Of a stretch of 64,000 nt of DNA, positions 1 through 8,858 are shown in pieces. The translations under genes and the position numbers were made by a program. The DNA comes from Vreelandella nanhaiensis (GTDB taxonomy: Bacteria > Pseudomonadota > Gammaproteobacteria > Pseudomonadales > Halomonadaceae), in NCBI RefSeq assembly GCF_003990185.1, contig NZ_RZHF01000016.1, positions 62,001 to 126,000 on the forward strand. The letters are read 5' to 3'. Positions within the stretch are counted from its first letter, which is position 1, and every line of letters begins with the position of its first letter. Below the pieces are notes generated by a model. The model did no database searches. It worked only from the letters and a program-made list of their open reading frames with translations, and was not told where the DNA came from.

Positions 1-263
1 AAGTGGTCATCATACTCGCCGTCAATCACCGCTTGAGCGGCTTTTTGAATAGCGTGGGCTCTTGCATCATCAAGCAACCCCAGCTGCTGATTGACACGGG
101 CGGCGGCTAATTTAATACGCGCCACGGCATGAATAAAAGCGGCTGGCATAGGCGTATAAGAGACAGGAAAGTTATTGATAGCCCGCTGCGTTTGCGCGCC
201 GTAAAGCGCATTGGCAGGTACGCTCAACTCACCCATGCTGTCGCGTTCAACTCGAGTATCCAT
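1..263 (-). CDS. fumC: Fumarate hydratase class II (N-terminal part, cut by window edge)
   Basis: Only the first 87 codons are present; the gene continues past position 1. It would catalyse reversible hydration of fumarate to L-malate in the TCA cycle (cytosolic, iron-independent homotetramer). The translation begins MDTRVERDSMGELSVPANAL and continues with YGAQTQRAINNFPVS, the characteristic opening of the FumC/aspartase superfamily. The start is the ATG at 263-261, preceded by an excellent Shine-Dalgarno, AAAGGAGGT, seven bases upstream. The catalytic domains lie outside the window, so class II fumarase rather than aspartase is judged from the N-terminus alone. Confidence 0.85.
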   Translation of the reverse strand, partial: MDTRVERDSMGELSVPANALYGAQTQRAINNFPVSYTPMPAAFIHAVARIKLAAARVNQQLGLLDDARAHAIQKAAQAVIDGEYDDH

Positions 264-594
264 CTATCAACCTCCTTTAAATAGTAATCAACCTTATTTA
301 CAGATGATCACATCGGCAAGTCCATTCGCAGTCATGTCAGCTATTCAAGCTAGTCGCTCTTATGGATCGGGTAAATACATACGCATACCTGCTATAGGAA
401 ATACCTTTATATCTCTTGTAAATATCTTCCTACCAGCGGATATTGCAGTGCACAAAAACGGCTGCTATGCTGCCATGCAGATATATTGGCTAGTCAGAAT
501 TAGCGGTAAGCCGACGTGATTAGCTTAAAGGCGGCAAAACGTGGCTATTAGATGCCTTACTATCGAGCACCTCGTTGCGATTCAGGAGTTTTAC
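264..594. other. Intergenic region between divergent fumC and phasin genes
   Basis: These 331 bases separate two divergent genes and must hold both promoters. An open frame at 211-519 on the plus strand has no recognisable product and overlaps the fumC start, so I do not treat it as a gene. I see no RNA gene, no clear terminator and no strong inverted repeat. Confidence 0.5.
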
Positions 595-969
595 ATGAAT
601 ACTTTCAATACCAATGAAATGAACCAGCAGTTCGATAACGTTTTCATGGCCCCTGCACGTGCTTATGCAGCGCTGACGATTGATTACGCAGAAAGGATGC
701 TGAACGCACAAATGGAAGCGAGCCAAGCTTATACAGATGCCGGTATTCAGCAACTGCGTCAGCTGTCCTCTATAAAAGATCCTCAGGAACTGCGTCACTA
801 CATGGAAGGCCAACAGCAGGTTGTGAGGCAGATGGCCGAGCGTGTAAAGGACGACGCCGATAAAGTCGTGTCCCTTCAACGGGACTACTTTCAGAAAAGC
901 CAGAAGCTAACGCAGGAAAGTGTTAAACAGGCCCAAACGGCTACCAGCAAAATGCGCCAGCCTGCCTAA
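595..969 (+). CDS. Phasin family protein
   Basis: A 124-residue, almost wholly helical protein resembling the phasin_2 family. Phasins coat polyhydroxyalkanoate granules and control their size and number; Halomonas species are well-known PHA makers. The N-terminal part (FDNVFMAPARAYAALTIDY) is typical of the family, and the rest is a charged, Gln-rich amphipathic helix without membrane segment or signal peptide. I chose the ATG at 595 because CAGGAG lies seven bases upstream; an upstream in-frame GTG at 541 would add residues of no family resemblance. No PHA synthase gene is nearby, so granule binding is inferred from family only. It converges on hda across a hairpin. Confidence 0.8.
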   Translation: MNTFNTNEMNQQFDNVFMAPARAYAALTIDYAERMLNAQMEASQAYTDAGIQQLRQLSSIKDPQELRHYMEGQQQVVRQMAERVKDDADKVVSLQRDYFQKSQKLTQESVKQAQTATSKMRQPA

Positions 970-1001
970 CTCACTAAATATATAAAAAGCGTATGATTAC
1001 A

Positions 1002-1034
1002 GGCACGCTCACTGGTTTATCCAGCGGGCGTGCC
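1002..1034. terminator. Hairpin between convergent phasin and hda genes
   Basis: GGCACGC pairs with GCGTGCC, and inside it CTGG pairs with CCAG around a TTTAT loop. It abuts the hda stop codon. No run of T follows on either side, so termination is plausible but not certain. Confidence 0.5.
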
Positions 1035-1739
1035 TTACCAATTTAATGCAGATTTGACGAAGGGAATCGTTAGCTTACGCTTGGCCGAAAGCGATGCTTG
1101 GTCAAGCGTTTCAATGGCACGGCAAAGCTCTCCTAACTCCCTTGGACCACGGTGTAAGATATAACGCCCTACATCATCTGGCAGCTGCATTCCCCTAACA
1201 TTCGCGCGCAACCTAAGTGCGGCCAGCCGCTCCTCATCGTTCAAGGGGTGCAAATGAAAGGTGACTCCCCAGGTTAACCGCGAGGCAAGGTCCGGCAGTG
1301 CAACGTCCAGCTGGCGAGGCGCGGCACTTGAGGCAATCACCAGTTGCTTTCCTGCATCACGTAGCCGATTAAACGCATGAAACAATGCCTCCTCCCACCG
1401 CTTTCGTCCCACCACATACTCAAGATCATCGATAGCCACCAGGTCCAGCCGCTCAATATCTTCAAGCATCAAGGGCGGAAAATGGCCAAGATCAGCCAAG
1501 GGTAGATACAGCGCACGCTTGTCAGCATCGGAAGCCGCATGGCAGGCCGCTTGAAGAAGATGGCTTCGCCCACTTCCAGGCGCCCCCCACAAATAGACAA
1601 AGGGCTCCGAATTACTTTGGAATTGCTGGGCCAAATGTTCGACCAGTGATGCATTTGCCGCTGAAGCGTAATAGTTATTAAAGGTTGCATCATCCCGCAA
1701 CCCCACTCCTAACGGCAGCTGTGCCGGCATTCGGCTCAT
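1035..1739 (-). CDS. hda: DnaA regulatory inactivator Hda
   Basis: A 234-residue AAA+ protein homologous to the DnaA ATPase core but without the DNA-binding domain IV. Hda with the DNA-loaded sliding clamp stimulates ATP hydrolysis by DnaA and so prevents re-initiation of replication. Near the N-terminus the QLPLGV sequence matches the clamp-binding pentapeptide of Hda. A Walker A-like GAPGSGRSH and a Walker B (LVAIDDLEYV) follow. Its ATG overlaps the stop of the upstream permease gene in an ATGA arrangement, so the two are probably translationally coupled, an arrangement also known in pseudomonads. Confidence 0.95.
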   Translation of the reverse strand: MSRMPAQLPLGVGLRDDATFNNYYASAANASLVEHLAQQFQSNSEPFVYLWGAPGSGRSHLLQAACHAASDADKRALYLPLADLGHFPPLMLEDIERLDLVAIDDLEYVVGRKRWEEALFHAFNRLRDAGKQLVIASSAAPRQLDVALPDLASRLTWGVTFHLHPLNDEERLAALRLRANVRGMQLPDDVGRYILHRGPRELGELCRAIETLDQASLSAKRKLTIPFVKSALNW

Positions 1740-2848
1740 GATGACTCCCTTTCGTCGTGACGACCTAGCCCATCATGGTGATTTGAAGGCGATAATGAGC
1801 GTTGTTCAGATTTATACAGTGTGCTCTGCTTATAACGGTCGTTCAGCTCCCGGAGAAGCACCATGAAAACGGCAGCCGCAGGTAATGCTAATAGTACGCC
1901 GGTAAACCCAAATATATTGCCACCCGCTAACACTGCAAAAATAACTGCCACAGGGTGTAAACCAATTTTATCGCCCAGGAGTTTAGGCTGTAGTATGACA
2001 CTTTCTGCTGCCTGACCGATACTAAATACCACGATCACACCCAGCACTGCCCACCACGTACCGAATTGAAATAACGCAACAATTAGCGCAACCGTAATAC
2101 CCACAATAAAGCCCAGAAAAGGCACAAAGCTGACGATTCCGGACACAAACCCAATTAGTAAACCAAAATTGAGCCCCATCAGTGTTAACCCAGTGGCATA
2201 AATAATCCCAAGGCTTAACATGACCAGCAACTGCCCTCTTAAGAACGAGGCCAGCACTTCATCACAACGCCTGGCCAGACGAAACGTATCATCCGCCCAT
2301 TGGCGCGGCACCAGGCTTGCAACATTACGCAGCATCCGGTTCCAATCGAGTAGTAAATAGAAGGTGACGACCGGAATCAGTGCGATATAGGTTATCCAAG
2401 TCATTAATGCCATACCTGAGCGACCAATATGCCCCAAGGCCTGGGCAAGATAGCCTCCCGCATCTCGCCAGTTTTCGACCAGTACTTCGCGTACATTCGT
2501 GACTTCGGCACGCAGATCGTAGCCTGTCCACTCCTGAATTTGAGGAGCAAGGACATTTTCAACCCACATGAAAATGTCAGGTACTGCCTCCCCCAATTGC
2601 TTGATCTGTTGTACAACCAGCGGTATGAAAATAAGCAGGCAGGCGGTTAATACAATCAATAACACCAAAAACACAAGGCTTACCGCTAATGGGCGCTTTA
2701 ACCCCAGGCGTTGGAAATAATTGGTCAAAGGGTCAGCCAGGTAGGCGAGTATCATACTGGCAACAAAAGGCATTAATACTGAGTTCAGCAAATACACCAA
2801 CCCTATGGCTACCACTACCAGCACGATTCCTAACCATGTGTTTCGCAT
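1736..2848 (-). CDS. AI-2E family transporter / PerM-like permease
   Basis: A 370-residue inner-membrane protein of the UPF0118/AI-2E exporter family. The topology fits the family: paired hydrophobic helices at the N-terminus, a soluble central stretch around residues 60-150, then several helices with the conserved FVSGIVSFVPFLGFIVG region and a C-terminal GNIFGFTGVLLALPAAA motif. Family members export small molecules or ions; the substrate here cannot be told, and the AI-2 label should not be read as function. I chose the ATG at 2848, nine bases after AGGAG, instead of an upstream start that would add about 40 non-hydrophobic residues. It overlaps hda by four bases and is divergent from purM. 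Confidence 0.85.
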   Translation of the reverse strand: MRNTWLGIVLVVVAIGLVYLLNSVLMPFVASMILAYLADPLTNYFQRLGLKRPLAVSLVFLVLLIVLTACLLIFIPLVVQQIKQLGEAVPDIFMWVENVLAPQIQEWTGYDLRAEVTNVREVLVENWRDAGGYLAQALGHIGRSGMALMTWITYIALIPVVTFYLLLDWNRMLRNVASLVPRQWADDTFRLARRCDEVLASFLRGQLLVMLSLGIIYATGLTLMGLNFGLLIGFVSGIVSFVPFLGFIVGITVALIVALFQFGTWWAVLGVIVVFSIGQAAESVILQPKLLGDKIGLHPVAVIFAVLAGGNIFGFTGVLLALPAAAVFMVLLRELNDRYKQSTLYKSEQRSLSPSNHHDGLGRHDERESS

Positions 2849-3045
2849 TGCATGACTCTCCTTCCTGGACTCATCAATAGCACTTGAAGTACTGATAATA
2901 ACAAAAGTTACCCTAACAAAGACCTTACCTGCATACCGGCGGTGCGGCTCACGTCGCTGAGTGTTACAATCCACTGCAGTTATTGCCCAGCACTGGCCAA
3001 CGCGCCAGCACTACCCGTACTGCTATAGGCTTCACAGGAACTGTC

Positions 3046-4113
3046 ATGACCGAGACTTCCACTTCTCCGGCTACCCCTTCACTCAGCTATAAGGACGCCG
3101 GTGTCGATATTGATGCCGGAAACGCCCTAGTTGACCGCATCAAACACGTTGCCAAGCGCACCACTCGCCCTGAAGTAATGGGCGGTCTAGGCGGCTTTGG
3201 CGCCCTATGTGAGCTACCCGCAGGCTACAAACAGCCGGTTCTCGTATCGGGTACCGACGGGGTAGGCACCAAACTGCGCTTGGCTATGGATCTTGGCAAA
3301 CATGACACCATTGGCATCGACTTGGTAGCCATGTGCGTCAATGATCTGATTGTTGCTGGCGCCGAACCACTGCTGTTTCTTGACTACTATGCTACGGGTA
3401 AACTAGATGTGGATATTGCCGCAGACGTTGTTACCGGCATTGGCGCAGGTTGCGAGTTGGCAGGCTGCGCGCTGGTAGGTGGCGAAACCGCCGAAATGCC
3501 GGGTATGTACGAAGGCAGTGACTATGACCTGGCTGGATTTTGTGTTGGCGTCGTGGAAAAGTCTGAAATCCTAGACGGCAGCAAAGTAGGCGAAGGCGAC
3601 GTTCTGCTTGGGTTGGCCTCATCAGGCCCTCACTCCAACGGCTACTCGCTAATCCGTAAAATTCTTGAGGTCAGCAACACCCCTTTGGATGCCCAGGTGG
3701 ATAACGCCCCGCTAGGCGATGCGTTAATGGCACCAACGCGTATCTACGTAAAATCCCTGCTTTCCCTGATGCGCAGCACCTCGCTTTCCGTTCATGCCCT
3801 CTCTCATATTACAGGCGGCGGTCTGTTGGAGAACATTCCCCGCGTCCTTCCTGACAACCTGGCGGCCCATATCGATATCAACACTTGGCAGCGCCCAGCT
3901 GTGTTTGATTGGCTTCAGGCGCAGGGTAATGTTAACGAGACCGAAATGCACCGTGTACTCAACTGCGGCATCGGCATGGTAGTCGTAGTGCCTGCTGAAG
4001 AAGCTGAGCAAACCATGGAGCATCTGCAGGCTCAGGGTGAAACGGTCTACCGTATCGGCCATATTATCAAGCGTCAGAATGAAGCGGTAGTGCTGGAGAA
4101 CTTGTCAGCATGA
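3046..4113 (+). CDS. purM: Phosphoribosylformylglycinamidine cyclo-ligase (AIR synthetase)
   Basis: The fifth step of de novo purine synthesis: ATP-dependent ring closure of FGAM to aminoimidazole ribonucleotide. The 355-residue product carries the family opening [17 protein letters not shown], the [11 protein letters not shown] nucleotide-binding loop, the [20 protein letters not shown] segment and a C-terminal [16 protein letters not shown] motif. The ATG at 3046 follows AGGAA at good spacing and gives the usual length. purN starts within its stop codon, so the two purine enzymes are coupled. Confidence 0.97.
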   Translation: MTETSTSPATPSLSYKDAGVDIDAGNALVDRIKHVAKRTTRPEVMGGLGGFGALCELPAGYKQPVLVSGTDGVGTKLRLAMDLGKHDTIGIDLVAMCVNDLIVAGAEPLLFLDYYATGKLDVDIAADVVTGIGAGCELAGCALVGGETAEMPGMYEGSDYDLAGFCVGVVEKSEILDGSKVGEGDVLLGLASSGPHSNGYSLIRKILEVSNTPLDAQVDNAPLGDALMAPTRIYVKSLLSLMRSTSLSVHALSHITGGGLLENIPRVLPDNLAAHIDINTWQRPAVFDWLQAQGNVNETEMHRVLNCGIGMVVVVPAEEAEQTMEHLQAQGETVYRIGHIIKRQNEAVVLENLSA

Positions 4114-4847
4114 GTGGTACCCAATACAGCGATACGATAACCGATATGGCGCCAGAGCCTGTTGGTGCGCGCCGTGTGGTGGTGCTGATTTCAGGCAGTG
4201 GCAGTAACCTTCAGGCATTGATTGACGCGCAGTCTCATGATCGTTTAGGCGGCGAGATTGTGGCTGTTATCTCCAACGAGCCCGATGCTTACGGCTTGAA
4301 ACGTGCCCACGAAGCGGGCATTGAAGCTGTTGTCTTGCCCCATCGCGAATATGATAGCCGCGATGCGTATGACGGCGCTCTGATCAAGGTTATTGAGCGT
4401 CACGAGCCTGATCTGATTGTGCTGGCAGGCTTTATGCGCATTCTGACGCCGCGCTTTGTGCAACGTTTTCTGGGCCGGATGCTTAATATTCATCCTTCCC
4501 TCCTTCCCTCCTATCAAGGGCTTAATACCCATGCGCGAGCTCTGGCGGACAAGGTAGCCAGCCACGGCTGCAGCGTGCACTTTGTGACCGAAGAGCTAGA
4601 TGGTGGCCCGGTAGTGCTTCAGGCAGAGCTCGCGGTCAGCATCGACGATACCCAAGACACGCTCAAGGATAAGGTTCACGCCCGCGAGCACTTGATCTAC
4701 CCTATCGCCGTACAGTGGTTTCTCGAAGGACGGCTTCAATATAGCGCCGAAGGCGCCAAAATGGATGGCCACCTCCTGCCCGCCCATGGCATGCGGCTTT
4801 CACACGAAGATGCCGCTGAAGAGCTGGATGAAAACGTTGACGATTAA
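4110..4847 (+). CDS. purN: Phosphoribosylglycinamide formyltransferase (GART)
   Basis: Transfers a formyl group from 10-formyl-tetrahydrofolate to GAR in purine synthesis. The folate/GAR-binding features are all present: [11 protein letters not shown] near the N-terminus, the [16 protein letters not shown] segment with the catalytic Asn and His, and [16 protein letters not shown] with the catalytic Asp. At 245 residues it is longer than the roughly 212 of E. coli PurN because of about 20 extra residues at the N-terminus and an acidic tail. The start at 4110 overlaps the purM stop (ATGA) and has GGAG upstream; an ATG at 4146 is a possible alternative. A strong terminator follows. Confidence 0.96.
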   Translation: MSGTQYSDTITDMAPEPVGARRVVVLISGSGSNLQALIDAQSHDRLGGEIVAVISNEPDAYGLKRAHEAGIEAVVLPHREYDSRDAYDGALIKVIERHEPDLIVLAGFMRILTPRFVQRFLGRMLNIHPSLLPSYQGLNTHARALADKVASHGCSVHFVTEELDGGPVVLQAELAVSIDDTQDTLKDKVHAREHLIYPIAVQWFLEGRLQYSAEGAKMDGHLLPAHGMRLSHEDAAEELDENVDD

Positions 4848-4881
4848 CGCTCAAGCCTAGGTTAAACGTTAAAAACCAACT

Positions 4882-4913
4882 AAAAGCCTTACGGGAAACC
4901 GTAAGGCTTTTTT
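4882..4913 (+). terminator. Rho-independent terminator of purMN
   Basis: A 13-base-pair stem (AAAAGCCTTACGG with CCGTAAGGCTTTT) closed by a GAAA tetraloop and ending in six T. It could work in both directions, and dcd on the other strand converges on it. Confidence 0.9.
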
Positions 4914-4942
4914 GGGCTATCTAGCTAGGCGCGGTTGAGCAT

Positions 4943-5509
4943 TCACGTACGCGGTAAGGTAACACCACGCTGCCCCATGTATTTCCCGCACCGATCTTTA
5001 TACGAGGTTTCGCACACCTCGTCGGATTCTAAAAACAGCATTTGCGCAACGCCCTCATGGGCATAAATTTTGGCGGGCAAATTGGTTGTGTTTGAGAACT
5101 CAAGCGTTACATGCCCTTCCCACTCTGGCTCAAGCGGCGTGACATTAACGATAATACCGCAGCGCGCATAGGTGGATTTGCCAAGACAGATTGTCAGCAC
5201 ATTACGCGGAATGCGAAAGTACTCAACGGTTCTTGCAAGCGCAAACGAGTTGGGGGGAATAATGCACACATCGCCTTTTACATCGACAAAGCTCTTATCA
5301 TCAAACGCTTTGGGATCGACAATGGCTGAGTGAATATTAGTGAAAACCTTGAACTCATCAGCGCAACGAACATCGTAGCCGTAGCTTGAAGTACCGTAAG
5401 AAATAACCCGCTGGTCATTTACATAGCGAACCTGCTCAGCTTCAAACGGTTCGATCATGGCGTCGCTTTGCGCCATGCGACGGATCCACTTATCTGATTT
5501 AATGCTCAT
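4943..5509 (-). CDS. dcd: dCTP deaminase
   Basis: Deaminates dCTP to dUTP, the main supply route to dTMP in many Gram-negative bacteria. The 188-residue protein shows the trimeric dUTPase-like fold signatures: [14 protein letters not shown], then GKSTYAR with the catalytic Ser and Arg, and [19 protein letters not shown] containing the catalytic Glu. The C-terminal [15 protein letters not shown] closes over the nucleotide in the family. Nine bases separate it from the upstream apbC gene, the same pairing as in Pseudomonas, so co-transcription is likely. Confidence 0.97.
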   Translation of the reverse strand: MSIKSDKWIRRMAQSDAMIEPFEAEQVRYVNDQRVISYGTSSYGYDVRCADEFKVFTNIHSAIVDPKAFDDKSFVDVKGDVCIIPPNSFALARTVEYFRIPRNVLTICLGKSTYARCGIIVNVTPLEPEWEGHVTLEFSNTTNLPAKIYAHEGVAQMLFLESDEVCETSYKDRCGKYMGQRGVTLPRT

Positions 5510-5518
5510 GTATTGCGT

Positions 5519-6319
5519 CTACTCGCTAAAAGAAATTGTGGGGCCATCGCTTTCGCTGGCACTCACTGACTGGGCAACCTGTCGAGCAATCTCTGCAAAC
5601 GTCTGACTTACCGAGCTGTCAGGTTCTGACACTACGCTTGGCTTACCCGAGTCCGCCAGCTCGCGAATTGATAGGGTCAACGGCAGTCGGCCCAACACCG
5701 TTGTCTGGTACTCTTCGGCAATAAGATCGCCACCGCCTGTACCGAAAATGGCAGCTTCATGGCCACAATTTTCACAATGATAAAGGCTCATGTTCTCGAC
5801 GACCCCCAGCACCGGCACATTTACTTTACGGAACATCTCGATGCCTTTGCGGGCATCCAGCAGGGCAATATCCTGGGGTGTGGTGACAATGACCGCTCCT
5901 GAAACCGGCACCTTTTGTGCCAGGGTAAGCTGTATATCCCCGGTACCGGGCGGCATATCAATCAACAGAAAATCCAGGTTATCCCACTGTGTCTGGGTGA
6001 GCATCTGCTGAAACGCCCCTACTACCATCGGGCCGCGCCATACCATTGCTTCGCGCGTATTCACCATAAATGCCATGGACATGGCTTGTAAGCCATGTGC
6101 TTCTAACGGCAAAAACTTGTTACCTTCAGCCGTCTGAGGACGCACTCCCTCCTTAACCCCCAGCATTTGAGCCTGACTTGGCCCATAGATATCGGCATCC
6201 AGCACTCCCACACGATAACCCTGGGCAGAAAGCGCCAGAGCCAGGTTAACGGTTACCGTCGACTTGCCCACACCACCTTTGCCTGATGCCACTGCGACAA
6301 TATATTTAACGCCATCCAT
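5519..6319 (-). CDS. apbC: Mrp/ApbC-type Fe-S cluster carrier P-loop ATPase
   Basis: A cytosolic ATPase of the MinD/Mrp family thought to carry [4Fe-4S] clusters to apo-enzymes. It has the deviant Walker A GKGGVGKST near residue 14, LDADIYGPSQ, the DFLLIDMPPGTGDIQLTL switch region, and a CENC pair of cysteines that bridges the cluster between two subunits. At 266 residues it lacks the N-terminal MIP18/DUF59 domain of about 90 residues found in E. coli Mrp; this short form is common. The start at 6319 is supported by GAGGAG upstream. metG, a frequent neighbour, is not here. Confidence 0.92.
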   Translation of the reverse strand: MDGVKYIVAVASGKGGVGKSTVTVNLALALSAQGYRVGVLDADIYGPSQAQMLGVKEGVRPQTAEGNKFLPLEAHGLQAMSMAFMVNTREAMVWRGPMVVGAFQQMLTQTQWDNLDFLLIDMPPGTGDIQLTLAQKVPVSGAVIVTTPQDIALLDARKGIEMFRKVNVPVLGVVENMSLYHCENCGHEAAIFGTGGGDLIAEEYQTTVLGRLPLTLSIRELADSGKPSVVSEPDSSVSQTFAEIARQVAQSVSASESDGPTISFSE

Positions 6320-6367
6320 TTAGTCGCACTCCTCTTGTAGGGGTAGATTATTCGCTTTAAGCAAATG

Positions 6368-6386
6368 ATACTCGCTGAGCGAGTAT
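6368..6386. repeat. Inverted repeat upstream of apbC
   Basis: ATACTCGC and GCGAGTAT form a perfect 8-base inverted repeat with a TGA centre, about 50 bases upstream of the apbC start. It may be an operator or a weak hairpin; no T-run follows. Confidence 0.4.
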
Positions 6387-6405
6387 TCATAAACCAACAA
6401 ACCTA

Positions 6406-6435
6406 AAGCGGATGCTGGTAAGCCAGCATCCGCTT
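6406..6435 (-). terminator. Hairpin downstream of the coiled-coil gene
   Basis: A perfect 13-base-pair stem (AAGCGGATGCTGG with CCAGCATCCGCTT) and a four-base loop, 30 bases after the stop of the minus-strand coiled-coil gene. On that strand it is followed by TTAGGTTTG, a poor U-tract, so it may be a partial terminator between this gene and apbC. Confidence 0.6.
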
Positions 6436-6465
6436 GTACGATTATTTGAAAGACCAAGAGAGAAG

Positions 6466-7629
6466 TTACTGATTGCTGCTTTGCTGCTGGTTGCCGTCGG
6501 TATCATTAGCCGCTTCTTGGTTCTGGCTATTCTGCTCAGAACCGGCATTGTCAGAAGAGTCAGCCTCAGGCGCAGCCTTCTCTTGCTGACCGGCAAGCGT
6601 AGGCACTTCATCACTGGCAACATCATCGACGCTGCCCAGACGCTGGTCGAGCGAGGAGAGTTCTTCACGCCACTCGCGAAGCTGAGATTCCAGCCGGGAG
6701 AGCTGCTCTTCACGCTCTTTAATATCGCTTTCGACGTTGGCTACTTCGTTACGACCAATATCCAGCGCCACCATCAGGTCATCCATCTCACTACGAACCT
6801 GGCTCAGGCTTTCTTCTTCCTGTTCACGCAGTTCTATCAGCGAATCGACCTCGCTTTGCAACTCATCGCGCTCATTGGCAATGGATTCACGTGTACTTTC
6901 AAATTCATCCAGCTCTGTTTGCACTGATGATACTTGCTCCTGAAGATTAGACAGCTCTTCATTGGCCTGAGCAATCTGTTCTTCAACCTCAGACAACTTA
7001 TCTTCGGCACTGTTTAGCGCTTCAATAGCCTGCTGACGCTGCTCTTCAGCTTGCTGGCGGGCAGTTTCAGCCTCCTGGCGGGCTTCATCCGCACTTTCAC
7101 GGGCATCTTCAATCTGCTGAAGCGCTGATTCAGCCTCATCACGGGTGGTGACGATCTCATCACGCTCATCACGCAGCGACTGCATATCGCTTTCAGCGCT
7201 TTCAAGTTGCTGAGTTAACGAATCAACTTCTTCTTGTAGCACTTCGCGCTGCGACGTTAGCTCATCTAGGCGCGCTTGCGTGGTCGTCACATCATTTTGC
7301 GCACTTTCTAGTGCCGAATTTGCCTCGTTACGCTGCTCTTCAAGGGATGCCATTTCCGCCTGCATCGCCGATAAATCAGTTTCGGCCTGGTCGATCTCCT
7401 GGATGCGCCGACTATATCGACGATTATCCTGCTCAACACTTGCAAGCCGCTCTTCAAGCGTTTCAATACGATCCTTATGCGTGCTGGCGTTGGATTGCGC
7501 CATAATGGCCCAGATAACCGCGATAGCGGCGATGCCTGCTATTGCCCTGACGCGGTTATCCTTAAACAGGGTTTTTGTATCCAATCGATTTGCTGGAACT
7601 TGAGGCTCCGGGCGGTCTGCTTCTGACAT
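6466..7629 (-). CDS. Membrane-anchored coiled-coil protein of unknown function
   Basis: I do not recognise a named family. The 387-residue protein has a charged N-terminus of about 28 residues, one hydrophobic segment (AIAGIAAIAVIWAIM, about residues 29-43), and then roughly 280 residues of almost uninterrupted heptad-rich coiled coil packed with Glu, Gln, Ser and Arg. The last 50 residues are low-complexity Asn/Gln/Ser/Glu-rich and probably disordered. The layout predicts a single-pass inner-membrane protein with a long rod in the periplasm. GAGGGA precedes the ATG at 7629. It sits alone between cobA and apbC on the same strand. A structural or envelope-spacing role is only a guess. Confidence 0.75.
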   Translation of the reverse strand: MSEADRPEPQVPANRLDTKTLFKDNRVRAIAGIAAIAVIWAIMAQSNASTHKDRIETLEERLASVEQDNRRYSRRIQEIDQAETDLSAMQAEMASLEEQRNEANSALESAQNDVTTTQARLDELTSQREVLQEEVDSLTQQLESAESDMQSLRDERDEIVTTRDEAESALQQIEDARESADEARQEAETARQQAEEQRQQAIEALNSAEDKLSEVEEQIAQANEELSNLQEQVSSVQTELDEFESTRESIANERDELQSEVDSLIELREQEEESLSQVRSEMDDLMVALDIGRNEVANVESDIKEREEQLSRLESQLREWREELSSLDQRLGSVDDVASDEVPTLAGQQEKAAPEADSSDNAGSEQNSQNQEAANDTDGNQQQSSNQ

Positions 7630-7770
7630 TCTGCGTCCCTCTCTATCTTAGGCTACCCAAATCAGCAGCGGTAATTGTGCGTACATTTTGTAACATTCAT
7701 TATTATCATACACATCAAATGGCATCTCGCCAGTCCATTAGCGAATTCAACGTATTAACGCTGGCTCTAC

Positions 7771-8577
7771 TCAACAAGGTAGATCATTTTGCGTGTTTAA
7801 TGCAGTCGGCTGAGTACCTTCGAACCATGCGAGTCTTGAATGCAGCGACACTACGCGACCTACAATCAATAACGCTGGTGATTTGATTTGACCCGTGCTC
7901 AACGCGTCAGGAAGCGAGCTCAGCGTTCCCACATGTGTTTGCTGGGCCCGGGTTGTGCCTTGCTCGATCACTGCCAGAGGCGTATCAGACGCCAGACCAT
8001 AGGCCATCAGCTCGCGGCTTATAACTTCAGCACTGCTTAACCCCATATAAAAAACCAATGTCTGCCCGGAACGAGCCAACCCCTCCCAATCAAGCGCGTG
8101 CTCACCATCGGCTAAATGGCCAGTGACAAAATGAACGGCTTGGGCATAGTCTCGATGGGTAAGCGGAATGCCGGCATAAGCTGCGCAGCCGGATGCCGCT
8201 GTGATACCCGGTATCACTTCAACCGCCACATTATTGGCAATGAGCGTCTCCAACTCTTCCCCGCCACGGCCGAATATGAAAGGATCGCCGCCTTTAAGCC
8301 TGACAACCTGCTTGCCTTCTTTTGCCCACCCTACTAATGCTTGGCTAATCTCTGGCTGCGGGACACTATGTAAAGAGCGGACCTTGCCAACATAAAACCG
8401 CTGCGCATGGTCTGATATCAAAGCCAACACATCCTCACTAACCAGCCTGTCATAAAGAACAATATCAGCCTGCTGTAACCGTTTATAAGCCTTGATCGTT
8501 AATAACTCAGCGTCGCCAGGTCCGGCTCCTACTAAACTGACTAAACCGCTCGCCTCCCCTATCATTTTAATACTCAC
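7771..8577 (-). CDS. cobA: Uroporphyrinogen-III C-methyltransferase (SUMT)
   Basis: Adds two SAM-derived methyl groups to uroporphyrinogen III to give precorrin-2, the branch point to sirohaem and cobalamin. The 268-residue protein is the methyltransferase domain alone, without the CysG dehydrogenase/ferrochelatase part. It carries the SAM-binding VSLVGAGPGDAELLT, the LKGGDPFIFGRGGEE loop, VIPGITAASGCAAYAGIPLTH and the C-terminal SPALLIVGRVV. The frame opens with GTG at 8577, preceded by GGGA; an ATG at 8565 is an alternative start. No other sirohaem or cobalamin genes are adjacent. Confidence 0.93.
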   Translation of the reverse strand: MSIKMIGEASGLVSLVGAGPGDAELLTIKAYKRLQQADIVLYDRLVSEDVLALISDHAQRFYVGKVRSLHSVPQPEISQALVGWAKEGKQVVRLKGGDPFIFGRGGEELETLIANNVAVEVIPGITAASGCAAYAGIPLTHRDYAQAVHFVTGHLADGEHALDWEGLARSGQTLVFYMGLSSAEVISRELMAYGLASDTPLAVIEQGTTRAQQTHVGTLSSLPDALSTGQIKSPALLIVGRVVSLHSRLAWFEGTQPTALNTQNDLPC

Positions 8578-8858
8578 TTTCTTTCATCCCTGTATTTCAA
8601 GATTAAATTCCATAAACTATGTTAATAAAACATAATAACTTATAGCCAGCACACACTAAAATTATGCAAATAAAAAGCATCATTTCTATAAAATCGTAAT
8701 TCAAAATGATAAAACCGCCCCTTATATTAATATAGAATTAACTAATATAAATTTACTATTAATAATATGTTAATTTGTCAGCAATAGCTTACAACTCTGT
8801 TACGCGAACAAGGCTAGTCTTTACAACCATTTTTTGACATTCGTTTGGAGCTTCGCGT
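8578..8858. promoter_or_regulatory. AT-rich divergent promoter region
   Basis: These 281 bases between cobA and the diguanylate cyclase are visibly more AT-rich than the rest of the window, with many TTAAT/ATTAA and TAATATA stretches around 8715-8775. They must contain both promoters. No single pair of -35/-10 boxes stands out clearly enough to name. The composition would suit binding by an H-NS/MvaT-type silencer, which is an inference. Confidence 0.45.
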
